Source: Ferrovibrio sp036381655
Lineage (GTDB): Bacteria; Pseudomonadota; Alphaproteobacteria; Ferrovibrionales; Ferrovibrionaceae
Direction: 5' to 3'
DNA: 64,000 nucleotides
Assembly: GCF_036381655.1 (NCBI RefSeq)
Contig: NZ_DASVCJ010000020.1
Location: 1 to 64,000, forward strand
Part shown: one piece after another, positions 58,438 through 64,000 of the stretch
Position numbering within the stretch: the first letter of the stretch is position 1
Layout of the letters: each line of letters opens with the position of its first letter
The notes under the pieces: model-generated
What the model saw: the letters and a program-made list of their open reading frames with translations, nothing else
The model's database searches: none
Told to the model about the DNA's origin: nothing
Translations under genes and position numbers: made by a program

Positions 58438-60413
58438 CCTCGTTCCGCCTCCAGCGGCTGCAGCGCCGCCAGCAACTGCCTGCTGGCGACCTGCTCGCCG
58501 ACCTTGACCGGCAGCGCCTCGACCAGCGCATCGGCCCGCGCGACCATTTCATGCTGCATCTTCATCGCCTCCAGCACGACCAGACGCTGGCCCTTCTTCA
58601 CCCGTTCGCCCGCCGCCGCCAGCACGGCGACGATCCTGCCGCTCATCGGCGCGCGCAATTCCCGCTCGGCTGCGGCCTCCGCCTGGCCGGAGGGCCGATA
58701 GAGGATATCGCGGCAGGAGAAATCGGCGCCGGCGCAGGCGACATGCAATCTACCATCGGCGAAGACGAAAGCGAGATCGCTTTCGGCGCCATGCGCCGCC
58801 ACGCGCAGACGGCCATTCCCGCGCGCCAGGATGCGCAGGTCGAGATCGTCGATGCGGTAGCGGCCTGGGTAGCGATCTGGGCCGAGTACGGCGACCTGCT
58901 TCCTGCTCGTGCCGCCGGCATGCTCGAGCAGGACCGGCCAGGCCAGGCTGCCGCTGGAGCACCAGGCGCGGGCCGGATCATGGCCGTTCGCCGCCGCATC
59001 CGCCTCGAAAAGCAGGATGGCCGCCGCGGCCAGCAGCAGATCGCCGGGCTCAGCCGCTCGCACGGCGGCGAAACGGTCGGCGATGAAATGCGTCGTCGTC
59101 TTGCCGGCGGCGACATCCGGATGCGACAGCAGGTCGATCAGGAAGCCGCGATTGGTGGCAAGCCCCAGCGCCACCGTCCGCTCCAGCGCGCGCAGCAGCC
59201 GGCGCCGGGCTTCCTCGCGGCTGGCGCCATGCGCGACGATCTTGGCGATCATCGGATCGTAATGCGGCGTGATCTCCTGCCCGGCCGCCAGGCCATGATC
59301 GACGCGGATGCCCGCGCCCTCGGGCGGCTGCCAGGCGGCGAGCTTTCCCGCCTGCGGCAGGAAATTCTCATGCGGCGCCTCGGCATAGAGCCGCGCCTCG
59401 ATGGCATGGCCGGCGAAGGCGACATCCTGCTGGCGGAGCGGCAGAACCTCGCCCGCCGCCACCCTGATCTGCCAGGCGACGAGATCGAGGCCGGTGACGG
59501 CTTCGGTCACCGGATGCTCGACCTGCAGCCGCGTATTCATCTCGAGGAAATGGAAATCCCGGCCATTCGCATCGAGCAGGAATTCCACCGTGCCGGCGCC
59601 GGCATAGCCGATGGCCCGGGCCGCCGCGACGGCCGCCGCGCCCATTTCCGCGCGCAAGCGCGCATCGACGGCGGGCGATGGCGCCTCCTCGATCACCTTC
59701 TGATGCCGGCGCTGCAGCGAGCAGTCGCGCTCGCCGAGATGGATGACGTTGCCATGGCTGTCGGCGAAGACCTGGATCTCGATATGGCGACCGGCGGCGA
59801 CGGCCTTCTCCAGGATCAGCTCGCCCGAGCCGAAGGCGGCCGCGGCCTCGGCGCGCGCCGCCTGGATGGCGCCCGGAAGATCGGCGGGATCGCGCACCAG
59901 CCGCATGCCGCGCCCGCCGCCGCCGGCCGCCGCCTTGACCATCAGCGGCAGGCCGATCCTTGCGGCGGCCTCCAAGAGTGCCGCGTCGGATTGATCCTCG
60001 CCCTGATAGCCCGGCAGGCAGGGCAGGCCGGCCTCGATCATGCGCCGTTTCGCGGCGGCCTTGTTGCCCATCGCCGCGATCGCCGGCGCCGGCGGGCCGA
60101 TGAAGACGAGGCCGGCATCGGCGCAGGCCTGCGCGAAATCCGCGTTTTCCGATAGAAAGCCATAGCCCGGATGCACCGCCTGGGCGCCGGTGTCCTTCGC
60201 CGCGTTCAGGATCGCGTCCATGCTGAGATAGCTCTGCTTCGCCTCGGCCGGGCCGATGCAGATCGCCTTGTCTGCCTGCAGCACATGCGGCGCGCCGGCA
60301 TCGGCTTCGGAATAGACCGCCACACTGCGATAGCCCAGCGCGCGCGCCGAGCGGATGATGCGGCAGGCGATCTCGCCGCGATTGGCGACCAGAATGTCGG
60401 TGAAGCCCGACAT
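58434..60413 (-). CDS. Acyl-CoA carboxylase biotin subunit (AtuF/LiuD-like)
   Basis: A 659-residue alpha subunit of a biotin-dependent acyl-CoA carboxylase. The biotin carboxylase part has ILVANRGEIACRIIRSARAL, KAAAGGGGRGMRLVRDPADL (ATP-grasp) and FHFLEMNTRLQVEHPVTEAV. The C-terminal biotin carrier ends with LVVLEAMKMQHEMVARADAL, where the lysine of AMKM is biotinylated. With the carboxyltransferase gene at 61807-63426 it should carboxylate geranyl-CoA, methylcrotonyl-CoA or a similar branched acyl-CoA. MSGFTD at 60411-60413 is the natural start. Confidence 0.93.
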   Translation of the reverse strand: MSGFTDILVANRGEIACRIIRSARALGYRSVAVYSEADAGAPHVLQADKAICIGPAEAKQSYLSMDAILNAAKDTGAQAVHPGYGFLSENADFAQACADAGLVFIGPPAPAIAAMGNKAAAKRRMIEAGLPCLPGYQGEDQSDAALLEAAARIGLPLMVKAAAGGGGRGMRLVRDPADLPGAIQAARAEAAAAFGSGELILEKAVAAGRHIEIQVFADSHGNVIHLGERDCSLQRRHQKVIEEAPSPAVDARLRAEMGAAAVAAARAIGYAGAGTVEFLLDANGRDFHFLEMNTRLQVEHPVTEAVTGLDLVAWQIRVAAGEVLPLRQQDVAFAGHAIEARLYAEAPHENFLPQAGKLAAWQPPEGAGIRVDHGLAAGQEITPHYDPMIAKIVAHGASREEARRRLLRALERTVALGLATNRGFLIDLLSHPDVAAGKTTTHFIADRFAAVRAAEPGDLLLAAAAILLFEADAAANGHDPARAWCSSGSLAWPVLLEHAGGTSRKQVAVLGPDRYPGRYRIDDLDLRILARGNGRLRVAAHGAESDLAFVFADGRLHVACAGADFSCRDILYRPSGQAEAAAERELRAPMSGRIVAVLAAAGERVKKGQRLVVLEAMKMQHEMVARADALVEALPVKVGEQVASRQLLAALQPLEAERG

Positions 60414-60436
60414 TATTCCACCGCCCCGCAAGCGTC

Positions 60437-60518
60437 ATGGCCGGACGTGTTCCGGCCATCCACGCATCTGCCGCAAACGTTCGAAAGAAAGGCGCGGCCG
60501 CCCGGGATCAGCCCGGGC
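60437..60518. repeat. Pair of REP-like palindromes
   Basis: ATGGCCGGA and TCCGGCCAT (60437-60445, 60451-60459) form a perfect 9-bp palindrome with loop CGTGT. A second palindrome, GCCCGGG with CCCGGGC (60500-60506, 60512-60518), follows in opposite context, ending GCATGACAA. The pair, with GTCATGGCCGG cores, resembles intergenic REP-type elements common in alphaproteobacteria. It sits in the 136-base gap between two operon genes. Confidence 0.65.
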
Positions 60519-60549
60519 ATGACAACTTTCTTTTCAACCATCGTCATCT

Positions 60550-61707
60550 TCACTTCCGCTTGCCCGGCAGGATGCCCATATGCTTGGCGATGATCCCGAG
60601 CATGATCTCGTCGGCGCCGCCGCCGATGGAGGCCAGCCGGCTGTCGCGATAGGCGCGGCTGATCGGGGTTTCGTTCATGAAGCCCATGCCGCCGAAATAT
60701 TGCAGGCAGGCATCGGTGATCTCGCGGCCGAGCCGGCCGGCCTTCAGCTTGGCCATCGAGGCGAGCATGGTGACGTCCTCGCCCTTCAGCATCAGATCGG
60801 CGGCGCGGTAGCTCAGCGCCCGCAGCAGCTCGATCTCGGTCTTCAGTTCCGCCAGGCGGAAATGCACGACCTGATTGTCGAGGATCGCCTGGCCGAAAGC
60901 CTGGCGCTGGCGGGTATAGTCGATCGTCTGCTCGATATGGCGTTCCATCGCCGCCAGGCTGGACAGGGCCGCCCACAGCCTTTCCTCCTGGAACTGCATC
61001 ATCTGATACATGAAGCCATGGCCTTCCTGGCCGATACGGAAGCGCTGCGGCACGCGCACGTCGTCGAAGAAGATCTGCGCCGTGTCGGAGCTGCGCATGC
61101 CGAGCTTGTCGAGCTTGCGCGCGATCTGCACCCCCTTGGTCTTCATCGGCAGGCAGATCAGCGACTTGTTCTGATGCACCGGGCCCTCGCCGGTATTGGC
61201 CAGCAGGCACATCCAATCGGCCTGCGTGCCGTTGGTGGTCCACATCTTGCCGCCGTTGATGACGTAATCGTCGCCGTCCTTGCGCGCCGTCGTCTTGATG
61301 CTGGCCACGTCCGAACCGGCGCCGACTTCCGACACCCCGAGACAGGCCACCCTGTCGCCGCTGATGCTGGGGACGAGGAACTCCTTGCGCAGTTCGTCCG
61401 AGCCGAACCTGGCCAGCGCCGGCGTCGCCATGTCGGTCTGCACGCCGATCGCCATCGGCACGCCGCCGCACTGGATCTGCCCCAGCGCCTCGATCATCAC
61501 CATCTGATAGGAGTAATCGAGACCGAGGCCGCCATACTCGACCGGCTTGTTGATGCCGAGCATGCCCAGATCGCCCAGCTTCTTGAACAGCGCATGCGCC
61601 GGAAAGATGCCCGCGCGCTCCCACTCCTCGACATGCGGGTTGATCTCTGTGTCGATGAAGCGGATCAGGTTGCGCCGGATCGCCTCATGCTCCTGGGTGA
61701 ACTCCAT
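60550..61707 (-). CDS. atuD: Acyl-CoA dehydrogenase, AtuD-like (citronellyl-CoA dehydrogenase type)
   Basis: A 385-residue acyl-CoA dehydrogenase. The opening EFTQEHEAIRRNLIRFIDTE, INPHVEEWERAG, GVQTDMATPALARFGSDELR, GVSEVGAGSDVASIKTTARK, KLDKLGMRSSDTAQIFFDDV and the end IGGGADEIMLGIIAKHMGIL closely follow AtuD of Pseudomonas, as I remember it. That enzyme oxidises citronellyl-CoA in acyclic terpene degradation. It lies between carboxyltransferase and biotin carboxylase genes, as atuD does. AGGAGG lies seven bases before the ATG. The assignment is by similarity and neighbourhood, not proven. Confidence 0.82.
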   Translation of the reverse strand: MEFTQEHEAIRRNLIRFIDTEINPHVEEWERAGIFPAHALFKKLGDLGMLGINKPVEYGGLGLDYSYQMVMIEALGQIQCGGVPMAIGVQTDMATPALARFGSDELRKEFLVPSISGDRVACLGVSEVGAGSDVASIKTTARKDGDDYVINGGKMWTTNGTQADWMCLLANTGEGPVHQNKSLICLPMKTKGVQIARKLDKLGMRSSDTAQIFFDDVRVPQRFRIGQEGHGFMYQMMQFQEERLWAALSSLAAMERHIEQTIDYTRQRQAFGQAILDNQVVHFRLAELKTEIELLRALSYRAADLMLKGEDVTMLASMAKLKAGRLGREITDACLQYFGGMGFMNETPISRAYRDSRLASIGGGADEIMLGIIAKHMGILPGKRK

Positions 61708-61753
61708 GACGCATCCTCCTCCACGCCGAACCGCCGGTTACGCCTTCTGTCAT

Positions 61754-61772
61754 GGCCGGGCGCGGCCCGGCC
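61754..61772. repeat. REP-like palindrome
   Basis: GGCCGGGC-GCG-GCCCGGCC is a perfect 8-bp stem with a three-base loop, preceded by GTCAT as in the 60437 element. It lies in the 99-base gap between the AtuC-like and AtuD-like genes. Confidence 0.6.
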
Positions 61773-61806
61773 GGCTACGTCCTGAACCGGCCATGTCCTG
61801 GACCGG

Positions 61807-63426
61807 TCACACCCTTGCAATCCCGAACGCGTTGCGTTTCGTCGCGCGCGCATCGGCCTCGCGGCAGATATCCAGGCAGAAGCCGAGCACGCGGCGCGAA
61901 TCGCGCGGATCGATCAGTCCGTCGTCCCAGAGCCGCGCGGTGGCGAACAGCGCCGTGCTTTCGGCTTCCATCTTCTTCACCACCTGCGCCTTCATCTTTT
62001 CCAGCGCCGCCATGTCGGGCTCGGCGCCGGCTCGGCGGAACTTCTCCTCGGCGACGATGGCCAGCACGCCGGCGGCCTGTTCCGGGCCCATCACGGCGAT
62101 GCGGTTGTTCGGCCAGGCGAAGATGAAGCGCGGATCATAGGCGCGGCCGCACATGCCGTAATTGCCGGCCCCGAAGCTGGCGCCGATATGCAGGGTCAGT
62201 TTCGGCACGCGCGCATTGGTCACCGCCTGGATCATCTTCGAGCCATGCTTGACGATGCCGCCGCGTTCCGCCTCCCTGCCCACCATGTAGCCGGTGGTGT
62301 TCTGCAGGAAGACCAGCGGCATGTCGGCCTGATCGCAAAGCTGGATGAACTGCGCGGCCTTGGCGGCGCCTTCGGTATCGATCGGCCCGTTATTGCCGAT
62401 CAGCCCGACCGCCTCGCCTTCGATCGAGGCCTGGCCGCAGACGGTATGGCCGCCATAGCCGGGCTTGAAATCGACGAAGTCGCTGTCGTCGACCAGCCGC
62501 GCGATCACCTCGCGCACGTCGTAGGGCTTGCGGTAATCGATGGGCACGATGCCGCAAAGCTCGTCGATGTCGTAGCGCGGCGGCCGGCTCGCCTTCTTGC
62601 GCAACTGCGGCCCGCGCTCGTTCCAGGGCAGCTTGGCGCAGATCTCGCGCACGATGCGCAGGGCATCGGCATCGTCCGCGGCGAGATATTCGGCAACGCC
62701 GGAGACCTGCGCATGCATCTCGGCGCCGCCAAGCTCTTCATCGGTGGCGATCTCGCCGGTGGCGGATCTGAGCAGCGGCGGCCCGGCAAGGAAGATCTTG
62801 GCGCGGCCCTTCACCACGACGACGTAATCGCTCATCCCCGGCACGTAGGCGCCGCCCGCCGTGCTGGAGCCATGCACCACGGTGATCTGCGGGATGCCGG
62901 CAGCCGACAGCCGCGCCTGGTTGGCGAAGCCCTTGCCGCCCTCGACGAAGATTTCGGCCTGGTAATTCAGATTGGCGCCGCCGGATTCGACCAGGTTCAC
63001 CACCGGCAGCTTGTTCTGCAGCGCGATCTCCTGCGCGCGCAGGCTCTTGCGCAGACCCATCGGCGCGATCGTGCCGCCCTTGATGCCGGAATCGGATGCC
63101 GCGATCATGCAGCGGATGCCGGCGACGTAGCCGATGCCGGCGATGGAGCCGCCGCCCATGATGTTCTCGGCGCCGTCGTCGTCGTGCATCCTGTAGCCGG
63201 CCAGCGTGGCGATCTCCAGGAAGGGCGCGCCGCGGTCCAGCAGATGCGCGATGCGGTCGCGCGGCGAAAGCTGGCCGCGTTTCTCGAAGACCGGCCGGCG
63301 CGCATTGGAGGTATCGCGCACGCGCCGCTCCAGGGCGCGGAAGCCCTCGATCAGCGCCAGCATCTCGGCGCGGTTCCGCCGGAAGCTTTCCGAGGCGGGG
63401 TCGATCTGCGTCTGCAGGACCGCCAT
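61807..63426 (-). CDS. atuC: Acyl-CoA carboxylase carboxyltransferase subunit (AtuC/LiuB-like)
   Basis: A 539-residue beta subunit of an acyl-CoA carboxylase: GQLSPRDRIAHLLDRGAPFL, GGGSIAGIGYVAGIRCMIAA, VVHGSSTAGGAYVPGMSDYV, KIFLAGPPLLRSATGEIATD and PLVFLQNTTGYMVGREAE. The segment EIFVEGGKGFANQARLSAAG differs from the RIFFNQANMSA wording I recall for methylcrotonyl-CoA carboxylase, and is closer to geranyl-CoA carboxylase (AtuC); this is a memory-based comparison. It partners the biotin subunit at 58434-60413. The start at 63424-63426 lies three bases after the SDR stop. Confidence 0.85.
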   Translation of the reverse strand: MAVLQTQIDPASESFRRNRAEMLALIEGFRALERRVRDTSNARRPVFEKRGQLSPRDRIAHLLDRGAPFLEIATLAGYRMHDDDGAENIMGGGSIAGIGYVAGIRCMIAASDSGIKGGTIAPMGLRKSLRAQEIALQNKLPVVNLVESGGANLNYQAEIFVEGGKGFANQARLSAAGIPQITVVHGSSTAGGAYVPGMSDYVVVVKGRAKIFLAGPPLLRSATGEIATDEELGGAEMHAQVSGVAEYLAADDADALRIVREICAKLPWNERGPQLRKKASRPPRYDIDELCGIVPIDYRKPYDVREVIARLVDDSDFVDFKPGYGGHTVCGQASIEGEAVGLIGNNGPIDTEGAAKAAQFIQLCDQADMPLVFLQNTTGYMVGREAERGGIVKHGSKMIQAVTNARVPKLTLHIGASFGAGNYGMCGRAYDPRFIFAWPNNRIAVMGPEQAAGVLAIVAEEKFRRAGAEPDMAALEKMKAQVVKKMEAESTALFATARLWDDGLIDPRDSRRVLGFCLDICREADARATKRNAFGIARV

Positions 63427-63429
63427 CGC

Positions 63430-64000
63430 CTATTCCTCCCGCAGCACGTTCGGCGTCGTCGCGCGATGAAAGCCGTTCCAGGGCTGCGATCGGTCGTGCT
63501 TGGGCAATTCGTAATTGCGCCGCGCATTCGGCACCGCGCCGTCGACGCGGAGGCAGTCGCCGGTGATGAAGGCCGCGGCCGGCGAGAGCAGAAAGACGAT
63601 GGCGGCCGAGACTTCCGATTCGGTGCCGAGCCGCTGCAGCGGCACTTCGCGTTTCATGCCGCGGATGACCGGCGTCATCCAATCGGGATAGGTGTCGATG
63701 CCGCTCGATGCGATCCAGCCCGGCGCCACGGCGTTGACGCGCACGCCGCTCGGCGCCCATTCCACCGCCGCCGTTTCGGTGAAGTTGACCATGCCGGCGC
63801 GCGCCGCGCCGGAATGGCCCATATTCGGCATGCCGCCCCACATATCGGCGACGATGTTGACGATGGCGCCGCCGTGATCGGCCATCCATTGCGTGTAGCA
63901 TTCGCGCGCCATCAGGAAGCCGCCGGTGAGGTTGTTGCGCACCACGGCGTCCCAGCCCTTCTGGCTGATCTGGCTGAGCGGCGCCGGGAACTGCCCGCCG
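63430..64000 (-). CDS. Short-chain dehydrogenase/reductase (partial, runs off the right edge)
   Basis: The C-terminal 190 residues of an SDR enzyme: GGQFPAPLSQISQKGWDAVV, RNNLTGGFLMARECY, VNIVADMWGG (strand before the active site), GHSGAARAGMVNFTETAAVE, VRVNAVAPGWIASSGID and FITGDCLRVDGAV. The usual Y-x3-K is replaced by S-G-A-A-R-A, with Ser/His rather than Tyr at the expected position, so catalysis needs checking. It is the first visible gene of the atu-like operon. The N-terminal NAD(P)-binding motif lies beyond base 64000. AtuB or AtuG are possible counterparts. Confidence 0.85.
   Translation of the reverse strand, partial: GGQFPAPLSQISQKGWDAVVRNNLTGGFLMARECYTQWMADHGGAIVNIVADMWGGMPNMGHSGAARAGMVNFTETAAVEWAPSGVRVNAVAPGWIASSGIDTYPDWMTPVIRGMKREVPLQRLGTESEVSAAIVFLLSPAAAFITGDCLRVDGAVPNARRNYELPKHDRSQPWNGFHRATTPNVLREE

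Noticed and set aside
58434..63426. Leucine-degradation methylcrotonyl-CoA carboxylase (liuB/liuD) as firm call
   Set aside because: The adjacent AtuD-like dehydrogenase and the carboxyltransferase wording fit geranyl-CoA carboxylase better, and no hydratase/HMG-CoA lyase genes are seen; kept open as an alternative.

Overview
The window is a high-GC (roughly two-thirds G+C) bacterial chromosome segment. Gene content and order point to an alphaproteobacterium, most likely Rhodospirillales-like. The supporting marks are the block murA-DUF2948-hisG-hisD-UPF0262-phosphatase with infA-maf-rng-yacG nearby, a short-form HisG, OxyR divergent from ahpC-ahpD, PAS_5-type PAS proteins, a ChvI-like response regulator and a PrtD/PrtE-type type I exporter. 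No phage, plasmid, CRISPR or rRNA signal was found. One tRNA gene, tRNA-Thr(GGT), lies at 24431-24505.

Region 1-10 kb: the end of an IS630-family transposase abuts a guanidinium exporter gene (gdx/sugE). A tandem PAS_5 protein and a CheR-tethered chemotaxis receptor follow, then a peroxide-defence module (ahpD and ahpC divergent from oxyR), an acetyltransferase, a PAS histidine kinase and the lipid-asymmetry lipoprotein MlaA. The oxyR promoter places its start point at the ATG, so the message is probably leaderless.

Region 10-24 kb: housekeeping genes transcribed leftwards (murA, DUF2948, hisG, hisD, UPF0262, LMW phosphatase; infA, maf, rng, yacG) form two runs. They are separated by a SIMPL protein, a GAF histidine kinase and a frameshifted oxidoreductase pseudogene. 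To the right of murA sit an exported small protein and a LuxR-type regulator that share a 23-bp palindromic upstream element, then dcd, a small basic protein and a CYTH enzyme.

Region 24-38 kb is accessory. It holds a natural fusion of a flippase-like LPG-synthase membrane domain with an O-antigen-ligase domain just after the tRNA, a second PAS_5 protein, three tandem pentapeptide-repeat paralogues, a PilZ protein, and a complete inner-membrane type I secretion pair with a linked nucleoside-hydrolase-like substrate carrying cadherin-like domains.

Region 38-46 kb: a small low-oxygen/stress cluster (phasin-like protein, broken DUF2267 gene, HPF, ChvI-like regulator, Hsp20, a 65-residue protein) carries FNR/FixK-type boxes. 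It is followed by an iron-type ABC importer whose binding protein has a Tat signal.

Region 46-56 kb: a Na/Pi cotransporter-PhoU protein is preceded by a PHO-box-like site. A second ABC importer has a linked phosphodiesterase and a GlpR-like regulator with a GlpR-like palindrome. An MFS carrier, a cupin and a CopD-like membrane protein complete the region. Region 56-64 kb: a truncated, lower-GC YajG-like gene is followed by a leftward operon resembling the acyclic terpene utilization (atu) pathway: SDR, carboxyltransferase, AtuD-like dehydrogenase, biotin carboxylase, GNAT and a second acyl-CoA dehydrogenase. The SDR runs off the right edge.
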